Shown piece after piece: positions 49,036 to 56,012 of a stretch of DNA of 64,000 nucleotides (position 1 is the stretch's first letter; every line of letters begins with the position of its first letter). The position numbers were made by a program, and so were the translations under genes. The notes beneath the pieces were generated by a model. The model saw nothing but the letters and a program-made list of their open reading frames with translations. It was not told the DNA's origin and searched no databases. The stretch is from Mucilaginibacter pankratovii. GTDB taxonomy: Bacteria; Bacteroidota; Bacteroidia; Sphingobacteriales; Sphingobacteriaceae. Location: assembly GCF_014773265.1 (NCBI RefSeq), contig NZ_JACWMY010000010.1:1-64000 (forward strand). Direction: 5' to 3'.

Positions 49036-49998
49036 ATGCTCGATATACTCATCATTGGTGCCGGCCCCATCGGTTTGGCTTGCGGACTGGCAGCACAAAA
49101 GGCAGGGCTTAGCTTTGTTATTGTAGAAAAAGGTTGCCTGGTAAACTCGCTGTATAACTACCCCGCCACCATGACCTTCTTCTCTACCAGCGAACGGCTG
49201 GAGATTGGCGGTGTGCCCTTTATCAGCGTAAATAAACAGCCCAACCGCAACGAAGCACTGGAGTATTACCGCCGTGTAGCGCTGGATAATAAGTTACCCA
49301 TAAATCTGTTTGAGGAAATTACCGATATAAAAGGCGGTACCGATGGCTACACCATCACCAGCAATAAGCAAACCTACCAGGCAAAAAGGGTGATATTGAG
49401 TACCGGTTTTTACGATATCGCCGTTAACCTGAATATCCCCGGCGAAGATTTGCCCAAAGTAAAACACTACTATAAAGACCCACACTACTACGCCATGCAA
49501 AACGTGGTAGTGGTAGGCAGCAGCAATTCCGCTATTGATGTAGCTTTAGAAACCTACCGCAAAGGCGCGCACGTTACCCTTGTGGTACGTGGCGATGAAG
49601 TAAGCAGCCGGGTAAAATACTGGGTTAGGCCCGATATTATTAACCGTATTAAAGAGGGCAGTATCACGGCGCACTTTAACTCCAGCCTGGCAGCCGTGCG
49701 CCATACCGAAGTAGATATCCAAACCCCCGATGGCCTTATTACCATCCCAAACGATTTTGTAATGGCCATGACGGGCTATAAACCCAACTTTGATTTTTTG
49801 GCCAAGCTGGGCATCAACCTCACCGAAGATAAATTCATCCCCCAGTACAACCCCGAAACCATGGAAACCAACCTGCCCGGCCTATACCTTGCCGGTGTAG
49901 TTTGCGGTGGGCTGGATACCCATTTGTGGTTTATAGAAAACTCACGGGTGCATGCGGAGATGATCATTGGGGATATTGTGGCGAAGGAGAGAGCCTAA
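49036..49998 (+). CDS. YpdA-type FAD/NAD(P) thiol reductase
   Basis: 320 residues, thioredoxin-reductase fold but without a CxxC pair. FAD motif ILIIGAGPIGLACGLAAQKAG, NADPH motif VVVVGSSNSAIDVALETYRKGAHVTLVVRG and the C-terminal LPGLYLAGVVCGGLDTHLWFIENSRVHA match the YpdA (Bdr) bacillithiol-disulfide reductase family; the Cys in EKGCLVNSLYNYP near residue 36 also fits. That implies bacillithiol as a thiol in this organism, but no bsh genes are in the window. A TATCTTCG box (one mismatch) ends 4 nt before the ATG. Confidence 0.88.
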   Translation: MLDILIIGAGPIGLACGLAAQKAGLSFVIVEKGCLVNSLYNYPATMTFFSTSERLEIGGVPFISVNKQPNRNEALEYYRRVALDNKLPINLFEEITDIKGGTDGYTITSNKQTYQAKRVILSTGFYDIAVNLNIPGEDLPKVKHYYKDPHYYAMQNVVVVGSSNSAIDVALETYRKGAHVTLVVRGDEVSSRVKYWVRPDIINRIKEGSITAHFNSSLAAVRHTEVDIQTPDGLITIPNDFVMAMTGYKPNFDFLAKLGINLTEDKFIPQYNPETMETNLPGLYLAGVVCGGLDTHLWFIENSRVHAEMIIGDIVAKERA

Positions 49999-50004
49999 CC
50001 CAAC

Positions 50005-50113
50005 CGTCATTCTGAACTTGTTTCAGAACCCCATCATAAAAGTTGCCAGTATGCAAAGCCACCTTGCATGCACAAGACCTGCCGTGTGGGGTGGCGAAAT
50101 AATCGGCATGACG
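50005..50113. repeat. CCCCATCATAAA inverted element, copy 3
   Basis: Same layout as 41226-41334: CGTCATTCTGAACTTGTTTC, ACCCCATCATAAAAGTTGCC, GCATGC-centred middle, CTGCCGTGTGGGG, then GGCATGACG. It follows the YpdA gene at a convergent junction. Confidence 0.7.
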
Positions 50114-50440
50114 ATTGTTCTTTCGCTGCCGCGAGATTAGCGCAGCGTATCTCGTGGTATTGCACTGAGTAAGCTTCCAGCTTACGGCAGCTGAAAGCTG
50201 CAACCATGCCGGCCACGAGTTGGAAACCTTGCGTGTTCGAAACATGGCGGTCATGTCTGCATCGCAAGTTGACTCAGCCCCTCTCTCCTGCGGAAAGAGG
50301 GGAGTTCTTTTCTTCACCCTCTTTGCGGAGCAGAGAGGGTCGACAAGCGATAGCGATGTCGGGGTGAGTCAAATATGCGGGCGACAAGAAACGAATTGAA
50401 AGGTTTCGAACACTCATGGTTGGAAACTCGCGGCAGCCTT
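50114..50440. repeat. Mosaic of palindromic repeats, including a 31-bp unit shared with 53332
   Basis: Bases 50129-50159 (CCGCGAGATTAGCGCAGCGT...) are an exact inverse copy of 53332-53362. Beyond lie AAGCTTCCAGCTTACGGCAGC, a CCTCTCTCCTGCGGAAAGAGG hairpin, CCCTCTTTGCGGAGCAGAGAGGG, and GTGTTCGAAAC on one strand (50233-50243) with its inverse GTTTCGAACAC (50402-50412). No ORF that I can support. Confidence 0.6.
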
Positions 50441-51010
50441 TTAAGCTGAATACTGCCCAGCAAATGGTATTTGTTTGTATAACTGGTAGTTCAACTCTTT
50501 ATCATTTGCTTTTTTTGCCAATACTGTTAAAAAATCAATTTGGAATGAATCCTCAAATTGAATTCGCTCAAAAAACGGCCATAATTTATTGAAATCTGCC
50601 GTAGAGATACGGCGAGCAATGGTAACATGGGGATTAAAGTCATTACCGATAGAAAAAATCTGTTTAACAAAATCGAACCAGGTGGTTGTTTTCTCATCCA
50701 TTACAATAGCTGCATAAATTGTCCTGTAATTTGGGCCATGCTCAAAATACCCGAAACCTTGTAGTTTGATAACCGGCGGCGGAACGCGCAGGAAAATTTG
50801 TTGATAAATTTCATGATATGAGTCTAAAAGCTTCGGAACTCCTGTTTGCTCATCAACATCATCAATAAATTTAGCGAAGGAAATATGAGCCCGGGCATTC
50901 ATGCTCAGATATTTGCCAATGTGTTTAAAACAAGAACGCTTAAAAAGTTGAATTTTTTTGTTGCTCGCCAATGGTAACGACAATAGGTGTAAGAATTCTT
51001 TTTGATACAT
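50441..51010 (-). CDS. 2H phosphoesterase / 2'-5' RNA ligase family protein, copy A
   Basis: 189 residues. The two HxS/T motifs that define the superfamily are present: His42-Ile-Ser44 (ARAHISFAKF) and His128-Val-Thr130 (NPHVTIARR), about 85 residues apart as expected for the two-lobed fold. Such proteins cleave or form 2'-linked phosphodiester bonds or cyclic phosphates in RNA or nucleotides; the substrate is unknown. It shares layout with its neighbour at 51032 (IGxxxSMNxxAHI, FxYFEHxxxxxTIYAxI), so the two are tandem paralogues with a 21-bp gap. Confidence 0.85.
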   Translation of the reverse strand: MYQKEFLHLLSLPLASNKKIQLFKRSCFKHIGKYLSMNARAHISFAKFIDDVDEQTGVPKLLDSYHEIYQQIFLRVPPPVIKLQGFGYFEHGPNYRTIYAAIVMDEKTTTWFDFVKQIFSIGNDFNPHVTIARRISTADFNKLWPFFERIQFEDSFQIDFLTVLAKKANDKELNYQLYKQIPFAGQYSA

Positions 51011-51031
51011 GATGTTTATGATTTAATGGTT

Positions 51032-51664
51032 TTAAAACAATTTAACCTGCTTCCTCGCCGCAATCTCAGCCTTCGCTTCCTGCTGCTGTTTCCAGCTATT
51101 TTTTCCTGCCAGTCCCGTAGTATTTCTAAATGGGATGGTTTTATAAGGCTGCCATTTGCCGGCAATGGTGCCAAAGGTCTCTCGCTGCAATATTTTTAGT
51201 TCGGAGATCCAAAAGGGCTCCTGCAGCTTTTTATGTTTAAAGTTTGGCCATAGCTTTTTAAAATCAGCTTCGGGCACATTGCGCACCACGGTAATATGCG
51301 GCACCACTGCCTTTTTGATGTTGAGGTTTTTACGCAGCAGGGCAAACCAGGTTTCCATAGCAGGTGTGCTGCGGATATAAGCGTAAATGGTGTTTTTACT
51401 GTGTAGATGTTCGAAGTATTTAAAGCCATCCATGTGCAGCAATACGGGCGGCATGGCCTGCAGTGTGCTTTCCACACGCTCAAAAGCGCTATCTACCATA
51501 AAGGGCTTTTGGCGCTCCAGTTGGTTAACAGTAATATGGGCAGGTGAGTTCATGCTCCCAAAATCGCCGATGTGCTTTGCCGACGCTTTTTTATACCGCA
51601 TCACCTGGTGCCTGATATTTTCGGGCGGCGAAAGGAGGAAGAGGTAGTCGGAGTAGCCGTTCAT
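51032..51664 (-). CDS. 2H phosphoesterase / 2'-5' RNA ligase family protein, copy B
   Basis: 210 residues with both superfamily motifs: His43-Ile-Thr45 (SPAHITVNQL) and His123-Ile-Thr125 (VPHITVVRN). Between them is LHMDGFKYFEHLHSKNTIYAYI, matching copy A. The C-terminus has a basic extension of about 25 residues (KNSWKQQQEAKAEIAARKQVKLF) absent from copy A. First gene of the two-gene minus-strand unit. Keeping both catalytic His pairs suggests that both copies are active. Confidence 0.85.
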   Translation of the reverse strand: MNGYSDYLFLLSPPENIRHQVMRYKKASAKHIGDFGSMNSPAHITVNQLERQKPFMVDSAFERVESTLQAMPPVLLHMDGFKYFEHLHSKNTIYAYIRSTPAMETWFALLRKNLNIKKAVVPHITVVRNVPEADFKKLWPNFKHKKLQEPFWISELKILQRETFGTIAGKWQPYKTIPFRNTTGLAGKNSWKQQQEAKAEIAARKQVKLF

Positions 51665-51732
51665 GTTAGTTATTTCGTGTATTAAAATCGTGTATAGGAG
51701 GCATCTACGGACCCAAAATCCATTCTTCAGGT

Positions 51733-51925
51733 ATTTCTATAAACAGGGGGCTCCGCCGGAGCCAAACCCTTGTTGTGTATTTCTATAAGCGGGTCTTCCG
51801 GAGTCGCTACCTGGTTAAGCCTTGCTATAAATGAACCTTAGTGCCCGGGGTATTTTCTATACGCTCCGGAGGAGCACCCTGTTTATAGCAATTCAATTAA
51901 AAGCCACACGGCTCCGTAGGTGCCA
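51733..51925. repeat. Cluster of TTTCTATAAnC / GGCTCCGnCGGAGC repeat units
   Basis: Units: TTTCTATAAACAGGGGGCTC with CCGGAGCC (51734-51762), TTTCTATAAGCGGGTCTTCC (51780-51800), the inverse unit CGCTCCGGAGGAGCACCCTG then TTTATAG (51862-51887), and a partial GGCTCCGTAGGTGCC (51910-51924). The unit pairs a TTTCTATAA head with a GCTCC/GGAGC stem, a pattern common in Bacteroidota spacers. The whole 51665-52015 gap (351 bp) otherwise holds only the dinB promoter area. Confidence 0.65.
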
Positions 51926-52015
51926 CCTATCTGCAAGTGAGTTTATCCATCGCGTTTTACCTTGCAAATTTTGCTAATTATTTTAGTATTTCAAATTAAA
52001 TTTTCATATTTGTGC

Positions 52016-53200
52016 ATGGATGCTCAAAGGCATATTGTACATATCGATCTCGACTCTTTCTTCGTATCCGTAGAACGTAAGTTCGATCCATCGCTCATCG
52101 GCAAAGCGGTCATCATCGGCGGCTCGGCAGAGCGGGGCGTGGTGGCATCTTGTAGTTACGAGGCGCGGGCATTTGGGGTGCATTCGGCTATGCCGACACG
52201 GCAGGCGCTAAAGCTTTGTCCGCATGCTATTGTGATCCATGGCACACACGGGCGCTATTCGGAGGCTTCAAGGCAGGTTACCGAGATCATCCAGCGCTCG
52301 GTGCCGCTGTACCAAAAAACATCGGTAGATGAGTTCTATATCGACCTGACTGGTATGGACCGCTTTCACAACCCCTACCAACTGGCAACCGAGCTGCGCC
52401 AGCGCGTTATCAGCGAAACCGGGCTGCCCATTTCCTTCGGGATGGCAGCAAGTAAAACCGTAGCTAAAATGGCCACTAACCAGGCAAAGCCAAACGGGCA
52501 GCTATGGGTGAAGGCAGGGGAAGAGAAGGCTTTTTTGGCGCCGCTCAACATCCGCAAAATACCGGGGCTGGGCGAGCATACTTGCCAGAAACTTTACCAG
52601 TATGGTATCGAAAAAATTGGCGACCTGCAAAAGGTGAACATCAAGTTCCTGGAGGCGGTGTTCGGCAAAGCGGGGACTTACATCTATAATAAAGCCAACG
52701 GGATAGACGATACCGAGATCGTTTCGCACACGGGCCGCAAATCCATCTCTACCGAGACCACGTACCACAATGATGTAAAAGATATCCGCACGCTGGAGAA
52801 CACCCTCGTAAGCATGACCGAAGAACTCGCCGGCAAGTTACGCCGCGAAAACAAGGTGAGCAGCTGCCTGGCGATAAAAATACGCTACGCCAATTTTGAA
52901 ACGCATACCCAGCAGCAAAAGATCCCGCTCACCGCTGCCGAGCATATCCTGATTCCGGGTATCAAAAACCTGCTCAAAAAAGCCTGGAACCAGCATCGCC
53001 CTATTAGGCTCATCGGCGTACGCCTGAGCGACCTGTGCACCGGCAGCTACCAGATAAACCTTTTTGAAGATAACGAAGAGCGTATTAAATTGTACCAGGC
53101 GATGGATAATATCAACTTTAGGTATGGTGAGAAAACCGTTTGCCGGGCCGCCGGGATGGAGATCGGGGCGAGGACGTTTAATCCGTTTATGAGAGGGTAA
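52016..53200 (+). CDS. dinB: DNA polymerase IV (Y family)
   Basis: 394-residue translesion polymerase. Palm motifs VHIDLDSFFVSVERKFDP (metal ligand Asp11) and SVDEFYIDLTG (Asp105-Glu106) are intact, as are YEARAFGVHSAMPTRQALKLCP, SFGMAASKTVAKMATNQAKPNG and IRKIPGLGEHTCQKLYQYGIEKIGDLQ (helix-hairpin-helix); the little finger domain follows. A C-terminal clamp-binding peptide may be YQINLFED. A longer frame starts at 51962, but the ATG at 52016 fits the family and is preceded by ATATTTG. I see no clear LexA box. Confidence 0.93.
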   Translation: MDAQRHIVHIDLDSFFVSVERKFDPSLIGKAVIIGGSAERGVVASCSYEARAFGVHSAMPTRQALKLCPHAIVIHGTHGRYSEASRQVTEIIQRSVPLYQKTSVDEFYIDLTGMDRFHNPYQLATELRQRVISETGLPISFGMAASKTVAKMATNQAKPNGQLWVKAGEEKAFLAPLNIRKIPGLGEHTCQKLYQYGIEKIGDLQKVNIKFLEAVFGKAGTYIYNKANGIDDTEIVSHTGRKSISTETTYHNDVKDIRTLENTLVSMTEELAGKLRRENKVSSCLAIKIRYANFETHTQQQKIPLTAAEHILIPGIKNLLKKAWNQHRPIRLIGVRLSDLCTGSYQINLFEDNEERIKLYQAMDNINFRYGEKTVCRAAGMEIGARTFNPFMRG

Positions 53201-53624
53201 CCGGGATTAAGCTGATTTTTGCGATTTAGGGATTTTGATTTGCATGGAGCCATGCCTACCACGGGTTTTTAACCCGTGGTAGGCATGGCTGCAACTTTAA
53301 GCAGCCTTAAGCAGGATGCTTCGGCAATGCTTACCACGAGATACGCTGCGCTAATCTCGCGGTAGCATAAAGCATTACTCATCCGTTCCATAAATGGAAC
53401 GGCAATGAAAGTGGGTTGCGTTTTAAACGATCGTATTTCAGCCACCCACCTTCATTGCCGTCGACTTTAGTCGACGGATAGCAAAAAACACGCGGCTTTA
53501 GCCAAATTGTTGGGTTGCGGCTAAAGCCAGATAAAGCTGGCTGTGTTCCGTCCCATAAATGGGACGGCTATGAAGTTAATTTGGCGCTTCTCATCTGCAC
53601 ATCTGAAATTTGCACATCTGCACA
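53201..53624. repeat. Array of REP-like and other hairpins downstream of dinB
   Basis: 424 bp of stacked palindromes at a convergent junction. A perfect 20-bp inverted repeat with TTT loop lies at 53248-53290 (AGCCATGCCTACCACGGGTT). The 31-bp unit shared with 50129 is at 53332-53362. Three REP-like units share CTTCATnGCCG plus a palindrome: 53383-53411 (inverse, CCGTTCCATAAATGGAACGG), 53450-53477 (forward, GTCGACTTTAGTCGAC) and 53548-53575 (inverse, CCGTCCCATAAATGGGACGG). Palindromes GGCTTTAGCC and GGCTAAAGCC lie between. A word-type tract (CATCTGCACATC) ends it. Confidence 0.75.
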
Positions 53625-54146
53625 TCAAATCTCTTTTTTCATCAACAGATCCGTCTGCTCATCATTTCCCAGCATAAATTTATGTTTACCGAATATGCAA
53701 AAGCCTTTGCTTTGGTAAAAACGGATAGCACCTGCATTCTGCTCCCATACACCCAGCCAGATGTAGCTGAACTTTGCATCAACGGCGGTTTGGATGGCAA
53801 AATCTATCAGTTGCTTGCCTATTTGCTGCCCCTGGTATTCTTTGGAAACGTAGATGCGCTCCACTTCGAGGGCATCCGGGTGCTGAAATTCTGTTTGGGC
53901 CTTGTGGTAGTTGAGTTTGAGGTATCCGGCAGGTTCGCCGTCTATCATCGCGAAAAAGAAATGCGAATCGGGGTTTGCCAGTTGTTCCTCAAAGCTCTGT
54001 AGCGTAAACGCTTTGGAAGCAAATGCCTCCATATCGGCAGGGTTGTTAAGGTGCGCAAAGGCATCAAAAAACGTCCGGCGGCTTACCTCCAGCAAACGGG
54101 CGGACTGATCGGGTGTTACTCTTTGTATAAGGATGGGAGAGAGCAT
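53625..54146 (-). CDS. GNAT family N-acetyltransferase
   Basis: 173 residues. Acetyl-CoA site VERIYVSKEYQGQQIGKQLIDFAIQTA (motif A, Q/RxxGxG/A form GQQIGK) and the later IWLGVWEQNAGAIRFYQSKGFCIFGKHKF are typical of the GNAT fold. N-terminal LIQRVTPDQSARLLEVSRRTFFDAFAHLNNPADMEAFASKAF resembles spermidine/polyamine-type or protein-acetylating GNATs, but the substrate is not determinable. Monocistronic; it converges on dinB through the repeat array. Confidence 0.88.
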   Translation of the reverse strand: MLSPILIQRVTPDQSARLLEVSRRTFFDAFAHLNNPADMEAFASKAFTLQSFEEQLANPDSHFFFAMIDGEPAGYLKLNYHKAQTEFQHPDALEVERIYVSKEYQGQQIGKQLIDFAIQTAVDAKFSYIWLGVWEQNAGAIRFYQSKGFCIFGKHKFMLGNDEQTDLLMKKEI

Positions 54147-54169
54147 AGGTATAAAATTGTCCTCTAAAA

Positions 54170-54285
54170 TAAAAAATGGAGGGATATTTTAATATCGAAC
54201 GCGAATATCCAACGCCGAATAACGAAGGAAAACTTCGGTATTGGATATTTGAAATTCATTATTTCGATATTATCTTTCCCGTACG
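54170..54285. repeat. Word-type repeat TATCGAACGCGAATATCC
   Basis: AATATCGAACGCGAATATCCAACGCCGAATAACG, then the inverse-like CTTCGGTATTGGATATTTG and TTATTTCGATATT. It has the same vocabulary as 48663-48747 and 48955-49002. Confidence 0.6.
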
Positions 54286-54296
54286 TTATCGCTTAG

Positions 54297-54887
54297 CTAA
54301 TTGAATTGTTCCTGCAAACGCACCAGCCGATCTATCATCAGGTTAAGTTTTTCCTGTTCGCTGGCAAATATGCGGCCCTTTAAGTAAAAGGTACAAAAAA
54401 GCAGCCATGCAGCAGTAAGCCCGTAAGCGGCCAACTTAAATTGCGTTGAAGCGCTTTGCAGTACTTCAAAAAAGTACAGCGTTAGGCCTATGCTTAGCAG
54501 TAAAACGTATAAATAATACATCCAGCCGTAAATAGTAGCGCGGCTTCGCTGGTATTCTTTTAAGCTTTGTAAATAAGAAGATGGATCGATGGTAAGGTCC
54601 TGTTTGTGAATAAGGCGGTAATCGCGGATCATCATCAGTACATAAATTACCATGGTAGATAGTATAACGGCTATACCGGCGTAGGTTACCCAGGAATGAA
54701 ACACAAAAAACAGCATCACCATTGTAATACCGAATAAGGCCAGCAGCATGCCCGTAATGCTCCAGAAAAGGTTGCGCGTTAAGCTGCTCATCCCTTTTTT
54801 TACCTGCTTCAGCACTTCGTCTACCGCAACCGGCTCAAGTTTTGGCTGTCCCTGCCAAACCATCAATAAATGATCAAAGTCTTTCAT
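54297..54887 (-). CDS. Four-helix membrane protein coupled to an ECF sigma factor
   Basis: 196 residues. A cytosolic N-terminus of about 35 residues (DFDHLLMVWQGQPKLEPVAVDEVLKQVKKGMSSLTRN), two helices (about 40-85), a short loop, two more helices (about 115-165) and a helical cytosolic tail. Its start lies inside the end of the sigma-factor gene (14-bp overlap), the classic position of an anti-sigma factor. The N-terminal segment does not show a zinc anti-sigma motif, so the role as regulator of the sigma factor is inference from position and topology. Confidence 0.7.
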   Translation of the reverse strand: MKDFDHLLMVWQGQPKLEPVAVDEVLKQVKKGMSSLTRNLFWSITGMLLALFGITMVMLFFVFHSWVTYAGIAVILSTMVIYVLMMIRDYRLIHKQDLTIDPSSYLQSLKEYQRSRATIYGWMYYLYVLLLSIGLTLYFFEVLQSASTQFKLAAYGLTAAWLLFCTFYLKGRIFASEQEKLNLMIDRLVRLQEQFN

Positions 54888-55374
54888 AATGGTTGTATAA
54901 TTCGGTTAATTTTTGTTTAATACGATATATCTTCACTCTCAAATTCCCTTCTGATATACCCGAAACATCTGCAATTTCGGGATACGGCACTTCATCAAGC
55001 ACCAATGTTATTATAATTCTTTCCGATTCCTCCAGCTTAGATATACACTTGTACAGCAAAGCAACCTGTTCGTTCTTTTCAGAGAACTCCTCGCGTTTGT
55101 TTTCAGCAATTAATGGGGTCAGCTCATCCTTGGCCTGCCGTTTTTCCGACCGCAGGTAGGTTAAGCAAGTGTTCACCGCAATGCGATAGATCCAGGTTGA
55201 TATCAGCGCCTGGTTACGAAACTTGTGTAAATTTTGCCAAACCTTTAAAAAGGTCTCCTGCAGCAGGTCGTTAGCGGCATCATCATCACCTGTGTAACCA
55301 TAGCACAAATGGAAAATTTTCTTCGAATTGGCTTCATATACCTTCCGGAAAGCTTCTTCTTTATTATCGGCCAC
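54874..55374 (-). CDS. ECF-type RNA polymerase sigma factor
   Basis: 166 residues. Region 2 (about 10-75: IFHLCYGYTGDDDAANDLLQETFLKVWQNLHKFRNQALISTWIYRIAVNTCLTYLRSEKRQ) and region 4 (about 105-160: YKCISKLEESERIIITLVLDEVPYPEIADVSGISEGNLRVKIYRIKQKL) are clear; no region 3 lies between them, as expected for the ECF class. The start codon is GTG at 55374; no ATG fits. It overlaps the downstream membrane-protein gene, its likely partner. Confidence 0.9.
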   Translation of the reverse strand: MADNKEEAFRKVYEANSKKIFHLCYGYTGDDDAANDLLQETFLKVWQNLHKFRNQALISTWIYRIAVNTCLTYLRSEKRQAKDELTPLIAENKREEFSEKNEQVALLYKCISKLEESERIIITLVLDEVPYPEIADVSGISEGNLRVKIYRIKQKLTELYNHYERL

Positions 55375-55427
55375 TTGTTAATAGTTTAGTAGTTTTTTAA
55401 AAGTTTGACGAAGGTATGGGGTAAATG

Positions 55428-55955
55428 TTACAACAGGTAACTTTTTTTATTTATCCAGGGGAGTTTATTAGCGGCATCATCCAGCAGGGCGTTGTAATCC
55501 TGGCTGTAATCAAACTGAAGGTCCTCATGCAGCTTACCTATGGAGCCTTTTACTTTCTCCAACTGGCGGGTGAATATGAGGCGGATAGGCTTGTAGGATG
55601 TTTGGCGGATAACGTATTGCAGGTAGTTTTGGCAAAAATTGAGCAACAGCTCAATCTCCGCCGGTTTTGTGCCTATGAATTTGGTGTATTTGGTAAGCAT
55701 CTTCAGGATCTTCCGCAGAGCCTTAGCTGTAAAATAGCTTTGCGCGGGCAGCTGGCTAAACATAAAACCTGCTTCGGCTTTAATGCTTTCGATAAAATCC
55801 TGTTCGTTATGGGCTTCGAAGAGGAGGTACGCCAGCAGTTCTTTGTTCTCCTTTTTATAGCGTACCAGCCGCAGGGCCAGTTCGGCAAGCTGCTCTTGCG
55901 GCAGGTGCTGAAGTTCTTTTTTTATTTGTTGTAATCCGTAGGTGGCAATGCTCAT
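55428..55955 (-). CDS. Helical protein of unknown function
   Basis: 175 residues, soluble, almost all helical: IATYGLQQIKKELQHLPQEQLAELALRLVRYKKENKELLAYLLFEAHNEQDFIESIKAEAGFMFSQL, then LRKILKMLTKYTKFIGTKPAEIELLLNFCQNYL and a helical end. A run of open codons extends to 56213 but overlaps the start of the opposite symporter gene, so the ATG at 55955 is used. I recognise no domain. It precedes the sigma-factor gene on the same strand with a 53-bp gap, and may be read into it. Confidence 0.65.
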   Translation of the reverse strand: MSIATYGLQQIKKELQHLPQEQLAELALRLVRYKKENKELLAYLLFEAHNEQDFIESIKAEAGFMFSQLPAQSYFTAKALRKILKMLTKYTKFIGTKPAEIELLLNFCQNYLQYVIRQTSYKPIRLIFTRQLEKVKGSIGKLHEDLQFDYSQDYNALLDDAANKLPWINKKSYLL

Positions 55956-56012
55956 ATTAAACTTTCTGCAACATAGTAAATTTTGTAGTTTAGCGGCACT
56001 GATCGTAACCAA

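Noticed and set aside
50441..51664. 2H phosphoesterases as part of a CBASS- or OAS-like defence system
   Set aside because: No nucleotide cyclase, effector or other defence gene is nearby; the neighbours are a YpdA reductase and dinB.
53201..53624. CRISPR array
   Set aside because: The repeats are palindromic units of differing sequence and orientation, without constant repeat-spacer periodicity or cas genes.
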